DNA of 64,000 bases from Paraburkholderia sp. BL25I1N1 (GTDB lineage: Bacteria; Pseudomonadota; Gammaproteobacteria; Burkholderiales; Burkholderiaceae). Positions 46,424 through 55,116 of the stretch are shown here, in pieces. Position 1 is the stretch's first letter. Each line of letters opens with the position of its first letter. Position numbers and translations under genes: made by a program. Below the pieces are notes generated by a model that saw only the letters and a program-made list of their open reading frames with translations, did not search any database and was not told where the DNA came from. The stretch lies in assembly GCF_003002025.1 (NCBI RefSeq), contig NZ_PVZB01000005.1, positions 248,001-312,000 of the forward strand. Direction: 5' to 3'.

Positions 46424-47769
46424 TGACTCACACGGCTGCGCGAGTGGAGCGCGTGTTCTGGGTTGCCTGTCCGGTCATTCTGTTCGTGGTGATGTTCGGC
46501 CACATGACGGCGATCGTCTTCAACGCGCTCGCCCTGATGGCGCTCGGCGTGGCGGCGGCGGCCTGGTCGCCCGAGCGGCCCTCGCTGCGGCACTGGCCGC
46601 TGGCGCTGCCGATCGCGGGCTGGGCCGGCTGGAGCCTTGCCTCGGTCGCGTGGTCCATGTATCCGATGATCAGTCTGCACGCGTGGTGCGACGAAGTGCT
46701 CTATCCGCTGGTGTCGTTCTGGGGCTTCTGGCTATTCGGCACCCAACTGCGGCGGCCCGAGCCCGTGGTGGCCGTCAACTGGATCGCCTGCGTGGCGGTC
46801 GCCGTGATCAGCGCGCTCAACTGGGGGCATTTGCAACCGCCCACCGCCAATACCTTCCCCATGCATTTCTATAACCGCGTCGGCCACACCAGCACGCTCG
46901 CGGTATTTGCCATGGCGCTGTTCGCGGGCTTCATGCTGCGGCCTCGTTGGCGCGTGATCGGCGCGAGCGGCATCGTGCTGTGCCTCTTCATTGGCCTCGC
47001 AACGCTCAACCGGTTCTTCTGGCCGGCGGCCGCCGCGACGCTGCTGGTCGCGTTGTTTCCGCTGTACCGGCGGCGCCTGCCGCTGGCGTTGCTGGTCATT
47101 GCCGTGGTGGGCGCGGCCGGCGTCGGCACGCTCGAACTTAGCTCCCGCCTGCGCACGGCTGCGCTGCCTCCTTCCGTGCAGCAGCCGCACGATCTGGCGA
47201 TCGACGGTCATCCGGTCTACGTGCCGGGTTCGCTTTCCGCGATCGGCGACACCGTATCGGCCGACACGCGTCCGAAGCTATGGGCGTTCTATATCCACGA
47301 GGCCGAGCGCCACCGGTGGATCGGCGTGGGTTTCGGCAAGCCGCTGCCGGGTATCGTCTATCGCAGCGAAATGCCGGCCAGTTTGCTGGCGGTCGAACCG
47401 CAAGCGCTGACGCATGCGCACAACCTGTTCATCAACACGTGGTTGCAGACGGGGTTCGTCGGCGTGGTGCTGCAGACCGTGCTGTTGCTGTGCCTCGTTT
47501 TGCGTTTCTGGCGGCTGCGTCGAGTCAAGCCCTGGCAGTGCGCCGCGGGCGTTGCGCTGGTGGCCGGTATGATCGCGAAAAATTCGACCGATGACTTCAT
47601 GTGGCAGACCACCATGCTGGCATTCTGGGCTTTTGCCGGCCTGCTGCTAGGTTGCGCGGAACAGGCTCGCGCGCCGGGCGCAGCGTCGAGCGGGACCGCA
47701 CGCGGGCAATCCACGGCGGCACGCAGTGAACAGCGGCGCGAAGCGCCAACGGCCAAGTTGGGCGAATAA
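46423..47769 (+). CDS. waaL: O-antigen ligase-like membrane protein WaaL
   Basis: A 448-residue polytopic protein with about 11-12 helices. The large periplasmic loop contains KLWAFYIHEAERHRWIGVGFG, followed by THAHNLFINTWLQTGFVGVVLQ: this order (Arg/Glu, GxGFG, then HxHN) is the Wzy_C/WaaL signature. It joins the O-antigen from undecaprenyl carrier to lipid A-core. Start ATG overlaps the GT9 stop (TAATG). A Wzy polymerase is possible from fold alone, but the LPS-core context favours ligase. Confidence 0.85.
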   Translation: MTHTAARVERVFWVACPVILFVVMFGHMTAIVFNALALMALGVAAAAWSPERPSLRHWPLALPIAGWAGWSLASVAWSMYPMISLHAWCDEVLYPLVSFWGFWLFGTQLRRPEPVVAVNWIACVAVAVISALNWGHLQPPTANTFPMHFYNRVGHTSTLAVFAMALFAGFMLRPRWRVIGASGIVLCLFIGLATLNRFFWPAAAATLLVALFPLYRRRLPLALLVIAVVGAAGVGTLELSSRLRTAALPPSVQQPHDLAIDGHPVYVPGSLSAIGDTVSADTRPKLWAFYIHEAERHRWIGVGFGKPLPGIVYRSEMPASLLAVEPQALTHAHNLFINTWLQTGFVGVVLQTVLLLCLVLRFWRLRRVKPWQCAAGVALVAGMIAKNSTDDFMWQTTMLAFWAFAGLLLGCAEQARAPGAASSGTARGQSTAARSEQRREAPTAKLGE

Positions 47770-47774
47770 CCAGG

Positions 47775-49034
47775 ATGACGAACGTGAACCCCCGCTCTAT
47801 CGAAGCCGACCGCACCCCGCTGCGCATCCTGTTTCATATCAACGATTTCGGCAAAGGCGGCACCGAGACCGCATTGCTCGCCTGGCTGAAGACGCTCGAC
47901 CGGCGCCTGTTCGCGCCGAGCCTGTCGGTGGCGTATCCGACCGACGACCTGGCGTTCTGGCGCGCGCAGTCGATTCCCGAAGACGTTCCCGTCCACGTGC
48001 TCGCCTCGTCGAAATGGATGTACGCGCTGCATGACGCGGCGCGCCGGCGCAAGCTGGGCACCGGCGAGAAGTTACTGCACAAGCTGTCGACCTACGGCGC
48101 GATCCGGCCGCTGCTGGCGCTGCGTATGCGGCACCTGGTCAAGCAACACGATCTGGTTTGCGATTTCGATTTTTCGCTGCGCCATATGGCGGGCAGTGGC
48201 AACGTGCCCTGGTTCGGCGTGAACCATTTCAGCCTGGCGGCACGGCTCGGCGGCAAGAGCGCGCGGTACATCGCCCGGCGCGTGCGGCATTACGCGCGCT
48301 ACTCGGCGATCACCGTGCTGATCCCCGCCATGCTGCACGAGGCGCGGGAACTCTTTTCGACAACCGGCGTGGAGATGGACATCGTCGAGTTGCCGAACGT
48401 GATCGACGTCGACACGCTGCGGCAGGCGGCGCGCGCGGAGATCAAACGGCCGGCTGAGTCGTTCATCGTTTCCGTGGCGCGTCTGGACGAAGGTCAGAAG
48501 GACCACAAGACCTTGTTGCGAGCCTACGCCCAGTTGCGCGAGCGCGGCCGCTGCGAGGCGGCGCTCGTTCTGATCGGCGAGGGGCGGGACCGGCGCGAGC
48601 TGGAGCAACTCGCCGACCAACTGGGGATCGGTGCATCGGTACAGTTCCTTGGCTTCTGCGCCAATCCGTTGCCCTATATCCGGCAGGCAGAAATGCTCGT
48701 GCTGAGCAGCCACTATGAGGGTTGCGCCGTGGTGCTCGGCGAGGCGATGGCGCTCGGCACGCCGGTGCTGTCGACGGATTGCCCGACCGGTCCGCGAGAT
48801 ATGCTGGAAGGTGGCAAGGCCGGCCTGCTGGTGCCGATCGGCGACGTGGACGCCATGGCGCTCGCCATCGAACGCCTGCTGACGGACACCGAACTTCGCC
48901 GCAGCGTCGCGCAAGCCGCGCTGCAAAAAGTCGAGACGTTCACGCCGCCACGCGCCAATCAGCGGATGCTGGAACTGGCGCAGCGCCTGCTGGCGAAGCA
49001 GGGCTCGCCGTCGGGCGTGCTGGAGCCTCGCTGA
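47775..49034 (+). CDS. GT4 glycosyltransferase, LPS core cluster
   Basis: A 419-residue GT-B enzyme. LFHINDFGKGGTETALLAWLK (about 20-40) is the GGxE-like N-terminal loop; VSVARLDEGQKDHKTLLRAYAQL (about 229-251) and VLSSHYEGCAVVLGEAMALGTPVLSTDCPTGP (about 310-341) are typical GT4 C-terminal blocks with EX7E. ATG at 47775, 5 bp after waaL, so it is part of the same operon. Probable core or O-antigen sugar transfer; specificity unknown. Confidence 0.87.
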   Translation: MTNVNPRSIEADRTPLRILFHINDFGKGGTETALLAWLKTLDRRLFAPSLSVAYPTDDLAFWRAQSIPEDVPVHVLASSKWMYALHDAARRRKLGTGEKLLHKLSTYGAIRPLLALRMRHLVKQHDLVCDFDFSLRHMAGSGNVPWFGVNHFSLAARLGGKSARYIARRVRHYARYSAITVLIPAMLHEARELFSTTGVEMDIVELPNVIDVDTLRQAARAEIKRPAESFIVSVARLDEGQKDHKTLLRAYAQLRERGRCEAALVLIGEGRDRRELEQLADQLGIGASVQFLGFCANPLPYIRQAEMLVLSSHYEGCAVVLGEAMALGTPVLSTDCPTGPRDMLEGGKAGLLVPIGDVDAMALAIERLLTDTELRRSVAQAALQKVETFTPPRANQRMLELAQRLLAKQGSPSGVLEPR

Positions 49035-49050
49035 GGCGCAAGCCGGAGAT

Positions 49051-49371
49051 TCACACGCCGCCAGTCACTAGCGGCAACACCGTCAGGTCCGGATGCGTGC
49101 CATCCACAATGCTGCGGCCCACGTGCACGGCTTCATACACGGCTTCGTCCTCGCCGGCAAAACTCTCTTCGCCATCGGGGTGGAACGGCACCGCATGGCC
49201 GGGAATGGCCGGGTCCGCGCCCGGATGGCAAACGTAGCCGATATACGTGTAGCGCTGATTCGCCGCGCTCGGCGTGTGCCCTTCGCTGGGCGGGTTCTTC
49301 AGAAACGGCGCAACGTGAATCTCGAATCCCTCGTACTCCACCATCTGCCAGGCTGCGGTTTGATCGGCCAT
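49051..49371 (-). CDS. small conserved-looking hypothetical protein
   Basis: A 106-residue soluble acidic protein; I do not recognise a family. It opens with a YEGFEIHVAPF strand-like segment, contains GYVCHPGADP and ends acidic/hydrophobic. GGAGG before the ATG at 49371 supports translation. It lies between the LPS cluster (convergent) and the SnoaL-like gene (same strand). Confidence 0.7.
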   Translation of the reverse strand: MADQTAAWQMVEYEGFEIHVAPFLKNPPSEGHTPSAANQRYTYIGYVCHPGADPAIPGHAVPFHPDGEESFAGEDEAVYEAVHVGRSIVDGTHPDLTVLPLVTGGV

Positions 49372-49456
49372 GGCCGCCTCCGTCTAGTCACGCGCTTGTC
49401 AAAAAGTCTAGGTGATTTAAACCTAACGCGCGCTCAAAACGGCTACGGCTAAACCA

Positions 49457-50005
49457 TTACGGCTTGATGGCGCCGAGTTGCTTGAGCAGCGTCAGGTTGT
49501 CTTCGAGGTGCCAGTTTTCGACAATGCGGCCGTCTTTCACGCGATATAGATCGAAGGCCTGGAAATCGACGGTCTGGCCGTTGCCTTTGAGGTTCTGGAA
49601 CTGCCCGGTGAAATGACCATGGAAATGCAGATGAACCGAGGCGCGATCGCCGGCCACCACGAGGTCGTCGATTTCCGCATGCAGGTCGGGCACGGCCGCG
49701 CGAAAACCTTTCGACGCCTGCAGCGGACCGTCAGGACCTTGCGGGCGTCCATCCGGCAAGGTGCGGTCGATGAAGGCAGGCGACAGTGCGAGTTTCGCGT
49801 AGGCCTCGTCGCCGGTATTCCAGAAGGCGGCATAGCGGCGGGCGGTTCGCACGACTTCGGCGCTTTGCGCCGAAGTCGACGCGACGGCGACGTGGTGCGG
49901 CACGGGCAGGTCTGCGTCGCTGGCGGCGTGGGCGCTCAAGGCGCCGGCGAGGCTTGCGGCGATCAGCACGTGATGGCCGATTCGCGAGAGGGATGAGGTG
50001 GACAT
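49457..50005 (-). CDS. exported SnoaL/NTF2-like (ester cyclase) protein
   Basis: A 182-residue exported protein. Signal peptide to about residue 28 (LSAHA). The mature part matches the NTF2/SnoaL-like cone fold: RYAAFWNTGDEAYAKLALSPAFIDR, LHAEIDDLVVAGDRASVHLHFHGHFTG, QAFDLYRVKDGRIVENWHLEDN. Such proteins are polyketide-cyclase-like or have unknown hydrolytic roles. The ATG at 50005 (MSTSSL) is chosen; the open frame extends far upstream but that part overlaps the divergent rdgC. GGAGAG lies before the ATG. Confidence 0.82.
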   Translation of the reverse strand: MSTSSLSRIGHHVLIAASLAGALSAHAASDADLPVPHHVAVASTSAQSAEVVRTARRYAAFWNTGDEAYAKLALSPAFIDRTLPDGRPQGPDGPLQASKGFRAAVPDLHAEIDDLVVAGDRASVHLHFHGHFTGQFQNLKGNGQTVDFQAFDLYRVKDGRIVENWHLEDNLTLLKQLGAIKP

Positions 50006-50224
50006 GGTGCGCTCCGGAGAGAGTTGAAGTGAATGAAGCGTATTCTCCGGTGTAAGGCCGTGTTTGATAATCGGTCTGTCACTTAAAGGATTATCCGCTT
50101 TTATTTGAAAATGACCGCGACGCCGTGAACGCCCGGGCGACGAAGTAACAGAGTCCTTCCAGCCGACCGCGCGACATCTATCGTCAGATAGAATGGTGCG
50201 CTTTGCCCGTACACGACTCCGCCC

Positions 50225-51151
50225 ATGTGGTTCAAAAACCTTCAGCTTCACCGTCTTCCCGCTCCGTGGTCCGTCACTCCGGAGCAGATGCAGAAGTGGC
50301 TCGCGCCGCACGCGTTCGCGCCCGGCAACAGCGTCGAGATGCAAAGCCATGGCTGGGCATCGCCGCGCGATAACGACTCGCTGGTCTATTCGCTCAATGG
50401 CCAGATGTTGCTGGTGTTTCGCGCCGAAAAGAAACTGCTGCCGGCGTCGGTCGTCACGCAGGTGACCAAGGAACGCGCGCTCGAACTCGAAGATCAGCAG
50501 GGCTTCAAACCCGGCCGCAAGCAGATGCGCGAACTCAAGGAACAGGTCACCGACGAACTGTTGCCGCGCGCCTTCAGCATTCGTCGCGACACGCGCGTGT
50601 GGATCGATTGCAAGAACGGCTGGCTCGTGATCGACGCGGCTTCGCAAGCGGTCGCCGATGAAGTGCGCGGCCTGCTGGTCAAGTCGATCGATCAATTGCC
50701 GCTCGGCACGGTGCGTGTCACGCATTCGCCGGTCGCGGCCATGACCGAATGGCTGCTGTCAGGCGAGGGCCCCGCCGGCTTCACGCTCGACCAGGACACC
50801 GAGTTGCGTTCGCCCACCGAAGGCAACGCGACCGTGCGCTATGTGGGACATACTTTGGATGCCGAAGATATGCGCCGTCATATCGAAGCCGGCAAGCAAT
50901 GCATGCGGCTCGCGATGACGTGGAACGACCGCGTGTCGTTCGTGCTGACGCCCTCGCTGACGATCAAGCGCATCGCGCCGCTCGACGTGCTGAAGGAAGC
51001 GAGCGACCCCACCGCGCAAAACGACGACGAACGCTTCGACTCCGACGTCACGTTAATGACCGCCGAGCTCGACCGCATGCTGAGCAATCTGCTCGATGCG
51101 TTGGGTGGCGAGCAGGGCGGCGAAGCCATGCCGCAAGCCAAGGCGGCGTAA
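50225..51151 (+). CDS. rdgC: recombination-associated protein RdgC
   Basis: A 308-residue ring-forming DNA-binding protein that limits RecA loading. [15 protein letters not shown] at the start, the [12 protein letters not shown] block and [21 protein letters not shown] match RdgC. Length about 300 is typical. Start ATG at 50225. It ends at an intrinsic terminator (51181). TAGAAT at about 50189-50194 is a possible -10. Confidence 0.93.
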   Translation: MWFKNLQLHRLPAPWSVTPEQMQKWLAPHAFAPGNSVEMQSHGWASPRDNDSLVYSLNGQMLLVFRAEKKLLPASVVTQVTKERALELEDQQGFKPGRKQMRELKEQVTDELLPRAFSIRRDTRVWIDCKNGWLVIDAASQAVADEVRGLLVKSIDQLPLGTVRVTHSPVAAMTEWLLSGEGPAGFTLDQDTELRSPTEGNATVRYVGHTLDAEDMRRHIEAGKQCMRLAMTWNDRVSFVLTPSLTIKRIAPLDVLKEASDPTAQNDDERFDSDVTLMTAELDRMLSNLLDALGGEQGGEAMPQAKAA

Positions 51152-51180
51152 GCAGCTTCTGGTTTCATGGTTCGTTGCAG

Positions 51181-51218
51181 GCCGGCGCGTTGAAGTCATT
51201 TCCGCGCCGGCCTTTTTT
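51181..51218 (+). terminator. intrinsic terminator after rdgC
   Basis: GCCGGCGCG (51181-51189) pairs with CGCGCCGGC (51203-51211), followed by TTTTTT (51213-51218). Confidence 0.85.
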
Positions 51219-51394
51219 GTGGCCGATCGATCTGACGCGAAAGCGCATCGGCATGAGCGGCACAAAGATACACGAGCGAGGCGTGGCAAATGTGCGCTGT
51301 CGCTTAGTGGGTCACGCCCGGGCCACGCGCGCCCGCGCCGCCAAAGTGGTTAAGATGGCGATCAGCAGAACGCATCAGTCACGGAGGACTCGCA

Positions 51395-52804
51395 ATGGTT
51401 CGTCTGGTCATGATTCTGTTGGGCGTCGATTATCTGCGCACGCGCTGGCGATCGTTGCGGATCGCCGGTTGCATCAGTTTTCTGCTCGGCGTGTTCGTGT
51501 TCATCGACGCGCTCGATAGCGCGCTCTATTTTCCCATCACCCCGTTCGTCTCGTTGCTGTTGCTCGAAGGCCTCGCCACACTGGCCGTCGCCTGGACCGG
51601 CATGGGCGGGCAACGCACGCTGCGCTATGTGAAGGGCATCGCGTTCACCACTGCCGCGGCGCTGATTCTGATCGGCCACGAGCATGGCAATTTCATTCTG
51701 TCGATGATCTTCGGCACGCTCTTTTTCGCCGATGGCCTCCTGCAGATCGTCGCGGCAAGAGTGGTCCGCTTTCGCACATGGCGGCTCGCGATGATCGGCG
51801 GCGCCGTCGAAATCGCGCTGGCGATTTTCTTCTATCAACCCTATCCGACCCACTACGTGGGCACGGTGCCGTACTGTGTCGGACTCGGGCTGATCTTTGG
51901 CGGATGGAACATGATCCTGCTGAGCGCCCGGGTGCGGCGGCTCGCGTCGAACCCTGCGGTCGCCGCCGGCGATTCCGCAGCGGACGCCGGCATTGCCGCC
52001 GCGAGCGCGCTGACCGCCAGCCGTCTGATCGCGCACGAATGGGACGGCCCGCCGGCCGCCGACGAAGCCGCGTTGACCGTGCATGTGTGGACGCCGGTCG
52101 GTTCGGCCAAGGGCGAGGCGCGCCGGCAATTGATCGTGGATCGCTATATCGCGGCGGTGGATCGCAACGGCGTGATATCGACCGGCCATGCCGCGCTCGA
52201 ATCGCCCGAGGGCGTCTATATCAGCCTGTATCCTGGCGTCGAGATCGATCGGTCGCCGGACGATTTCGCGCGGCTGCTGCGTGCCACGCGCGAGAACGAC
52301 ATGCCGGGACTATTCCAGCCCGATTACCCGACCGAAGCGAAAGCGTGGTGCCCGTCGACGGTTCAGGTGCGCATCCGCAACTATGATCCGGTTCGCCTGA
52401 GCCGCTTCTGGGAGACATATCGACAGGATACGACTTACAACCTCACGCACCGCAACTGTTCGAGCAGTGTCTCGCGGGCACTGGAAGCCGCGATCGAAGG
52501 CGCCTCGTCGCGCGTGTGGGGCAATCTCGGCGGCTGGCAGCCGTTTTTGCGCGTGATCTCGACGCCGGAACTGTGGGTCGCCGCGCAAGTGCGCAAGCGA
52601 GCCGCGACGATGGCGTGGACACCCGGCCTCACGCTCGACTACGCGCGTGCGCTGAGCATGCTGGCCGACCCGCGGCCTTCGGGCTGGGTCAAGATGGCAC
52701 GGCTCGCGGTGCGCAGAATGGTTCGCTCGCGTCAGCGGTGGCGCGAAGAGGCCCGTCACGCGCACGTTGCCGACGACGCGGCGCGCGGCACAGTGCGCGA
52801 ATGA
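51395..52804 (+). CDS. HdeD-like membrane domain fused to a permuted papain-like (NlpC/P60-type) domain
   Basis: A 469-residue protein in two parts. Residues 1-180 have about six hydrophobic helices with HdeD/DUF308 character (LRIAGCISFLLGVFVFIDAL, LILIGHEHGNFILSMIFG, LGLIFGGWNMILLS). Residues 225-430 are soluble: STGHAALES places a histidine at 265 and NLTHRNCSSSVSRAL a cysteine at 355, so His comes before Cys, the order of circularly permuted NlpC/P60/DUF4105-like thiol enzymes (YiiX, Lnb). A lipoprotein N-acyltransferase, peptidase or amidase activity is possible. Start ATG at 51395 has GGAGG upstream. I know of no named family for the fusion. Confidence 0.7.
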   Translation: MVRLVMILLGVDYLRTRWRSLRIAGCISFLLGVFVFIDALDSALYFPITPFVSLLLLEGLATLAVAWTGMGGQRTLRYVKGIAFTTAAALILIGHEHGNFILSMIFGTLFFADGLLQIVAARVVRFRTWRLAMIGGAVEIALAIFFYQPYPTHYVGTVPYCVGLGLIFGGWNMILLSARVRRLASNPAVAAGDSAADAGIAAASALTASRLIAHEWDGPPAADEAALTVHVWTPVGSAKGEARRQLIVDRYIAAVDRNGVISTGHAALESPEGVYISLYPGVEIDRSPDDFARLLRATRENDMPGLFQPDYPTEAKAWCPSTVQVRIRNYDPVRLSRFWETYRQDTTYNLTHRNCSSSVSRALEAAIEGASSRVWGNLGGWQPFLRVISTPELWVAAQVRKRAATMAWTPGLTLDYARALSMLADPRPSGWVKMARLAVRRMVRSRQRWREEARHAHVADDAARGTVRE

Positions 52805-53163
52805 TGCGCGCCGGGTGCATGCCGGGTGCACGCGCTGCCCAACTTCGGCGTTGCGGCAGAAACGGCAATCGCATCAACGGCTTGCAGTTTTTGCCGGATA
52901 GTTATGCACAGATTTGCGAACAGATTCTGTTGATAACTTCGCCGCGCGATGCCGCGGCCAAATGAGTACTTTCAACCAATATGGCGGGTGTATGCTCAAC
53001 CCGTCAGTTTCTGTTTGAGAGCACTCGACCACACCGCAACCCGGCCGTGGCTCATTGAAGATCAAAACCGCGCCGCGCGCTTTTTGTCCGCAGCGGCAGC
53101 GGCTTTTTACAAGCGCGAACGCGATGGACACGATGAACCCGGCGGCATCCATCGGGCGGTCGG
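52805..53163. other. 359-bp intergenic region with a DnaA-box-like inverted pair
   Basis: No gene is supported. TTATGCACA (52902-52910) and TGTTGATAA (52929-52937) are opposed, each one mismatch from the DnaA box TTATCCACA. The rest holds the leader of the transglutaminase gene. Confidence 0.5.
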
Positions 53164-54081
53164 ATGAATGAGCCGCAGCGTTTCACGGTGCGCCACGTCA
53201 GCGTCTACCGTTACTCGGAGCCCGTGCGCTTCGGCGAACATCGCATGATGTTCCGGCCGCGCGCGAGCCACGACCTGCGGCTCGTCACGAACAAGCTGGT
53301 GATCACGCCCGAGCCGTCGCGGCTGCATTGGCTGCACGACGTGTTCGACAACTCGGTGGCGGTCGCGAGCTTCGCGGGTAAGGCGAGCGAATTGCGCTTC
53401 GACAGCGAAGTGACACTCGAGCACTTCGAAGCGCCCATGCCCGATTACGCGCTCGAGCCGTATGCGGTGAACTGGCCGTTCGCGTACACCAACGAGGAAG
53501 CTTCAGATCTCGTAAACGCGCGCAGCCGCCAGTATCCGGACAGCGACGTGGACGAATGGGCGCGCCGCTTCGTGCCGATCCTGGGCAGCGCTGCAAAAAA
53601 CGGCGGCAAAGGTGGCAAAAGCAGCGCGGGTAGTGGCGGCACGATGGCGCTGCTACGTGCCATGACGCTCGAAATCAAGAGCACGTTTTTCTATGTGCGC
53701 CGCACGGAAAAAGGCGTGAACCGTCCCGGCGACACGTTGCGCAGCCGCAGCGGCAGTTGCCGCGATTTTGCCGTGTTGATGATGGACGCGGTGCGCTCGC
53801 TCGGCCTCGCGGCGCGCTTCGTGAGCGGCTACCTGTTCGTGCCCGAGCATGACGCCACGCAAGGCGGCGGCGCGACGCACGCGTGGTTGCAGATCTATTT
53901 GCCCGGCGCCGGCTGGGTCGATTTCGATCCGACCAATAGCATCGTCGGCAATCGCCATCTGATTCGCGTGGCGGTGGCGTGGAACGCCTATCAGGCGCTG
54001 CCGTTGTGGGGCACGTGGCATGGCGCGCCGCATTCGTTTCGCGGCTTGCAGGTGGACGTAAGCGTGACCGAAGGCGAATGA
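53164..54081 (+). CDS. transglutaminase-like protein with intact catalytic triad
   Basis: A 305-residue protein: bacterial transglutaminase N-terminal domain (1-100; HVSVYRYSEPVRFGEHRMMFRPR) then a transglutaminase/papain-like core. Catalytic Cys199 in RSGSCRDFAVLMMDAV, His239 in ATHAWLQIYL and Asp255 in WVDFDPTN are all present. Residues about 142-159 are a Gly/Ser/Lys low-complexity insert. No signal or membrane segment. Members act as proteases, cross-linkers or peptidoglycan-associated enzymes; target unknown. The next gene encodes a related protein 141 bp away, same direction. Confidence 0.82.
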   Translation: MNEPQRFTVRHVSVYRYSEPVRFGEHRMMFRPRASHDLRLVTNKLVITPEPSRLHWLHDVFDNSVAVASFAGKASELRFDSEVTLEHFEAPMPDYALEPYAVNWPFAYTNEEASDLVNARSRQYPDSDVDEWARRFVPILGSAAKNGGKGGKSSAGSGGTMALLRAMTLEIKSTFFYVRRTEKGVNRPGDTLRSRSGSCRDFAVLMMDAVRSLGLAARFVSGYLFVPEHDATQGGGATHAWLQIYLPGAGWVDFDPTNSIVGNRHLIRVAVAWNAYQALPLWGTWHGAPHSFRGLQVDVSVTEGE

Positions 54082-54222
54082 CCGCCAAGCAACGCGAATA
54101 AGACGAATGAACGCGCGCCGAAAATCACGGCGCGTCGAATCGAAACGTGTTTGCGGGAGTGACGCTGCGGGCGGCTCGCCGTGCGCGTCAATTGAATGTT
54201 TCAACTGGAAAAGGGCGCTGCG

Positions 54223-55026
54223 ATGAAATTGCGCGTTGGCTACGAGCTGGTCTATGAGTGCGTGCAACCGACGCCGATGTTGCTGATGTTGAACACCCAC
54301 TATTCGCACGCGAAAGAGGTGCTGAATCCTGATGTGCTGGTGGTCGATCCGCCGGTGCCGATCAGGCAGTATCGCGACTCGTTCGGCAATCTGTGCAGCC
54401 GGCTGGTGGCGCCGCCGGGAAAAATCTCTTTTTCGACGAGCGCGGTGCTGGAGGTGTCGTCGGAGCCGGAGATGCGGCCGCCGTACACCGAACAGCATCC
54501 GGTGGAAATGCTGCCCGACGATACGCTGGTCTTTCTGCTCGGCAGCCGCTATTGCGAAACTGATCTGCTCTCCGAATTCGCGTGGCAGACCTTCGGCAAG
54601 CTGCCGCTCGGCCGCGGGCGCGTGGATGCGATCTGCGACTACGTGCACAACCACATCGTGTTCGGCTACGACTTTGCGCGACCGACCAAGACCGCCTGGC
54701 AGGCATGGCAGGAGCGCAAAGGCGTGTGCCGCGACTTCGCGCATCTGGCCGTGGCGCTATGCCGGGCCATGAATATTCCAGCGCGTTATTGCACGGGCTA
54801 TATCAGCGACGTCGGCCTGCCGCCGCCTTACGCGACGATGGACTTCGCCGCCTGGTTCGAGGCCTACATCGGCGGATGCTGGCAAACCTTCGACCCGCGC
54901 AACAACGCGCCGCGCACGGGACGTGTGCTGATGGCACGTGGCCGCGACGCCGCCGACGTGGCGCTCAGCAATGCGTTCGGGCCTACGCAGTTGTTGAAGT
55001 TCGCGGTGGTATGCGAGGCGGTCTAG
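54223..55026 (+). CDS. transglutaminase-fold protein lacking the catalytic His
   Basis: A 267-residue protein related to the upstream gene but shorter and different at its N-terminus. Cys169 is in GVCRDFAHLAVALCRAM, Asp224 in QTFDPRNN. Where the family has a His before AW (HAW), this one reads MDFAAWFEAYIGG: residue 209 is Ala, so the triad lacks its histidine. It may be a pseudoenzyme or a regulatory partner, or use another residue. The ATG at 54223 (MKLRV) with AAAGGG at 8 nt is preferred to 54196. Confidence 0.78.
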   Translation: MKLRVGYELVYECVQPTPMLLMLNTHYSHAKEVLNPDVLVVDPPVPIRQYRDSFGNLCSRLVAPPGKISFSTSAVLEVSSEPEMRPPYTEQHPVEMLPDDTLVFLLGSRYCETDLLSEFAWQTFGKLPLGRGRVDAICDYVHNHIVFGYDFARPTKTAWQAWQERKGVCRDFAHLAVALCRAMNIPARYCTGYISDVGLPPPYATMDFAAWFEAYIGGCWQTFDPRNNAPRTGRVLMARGRDAADVALSNAFGPTQLLKFAVVCEAV

Positions 55027-55116
55027 CTGTGTTGCGGATAACGACCTCAAGCCACGCGGGCGCAGCGTAGCCCGCGCCCGTTATTAATCCCGGCATTCGG
55101 GCAAGCCAACGCGGCT

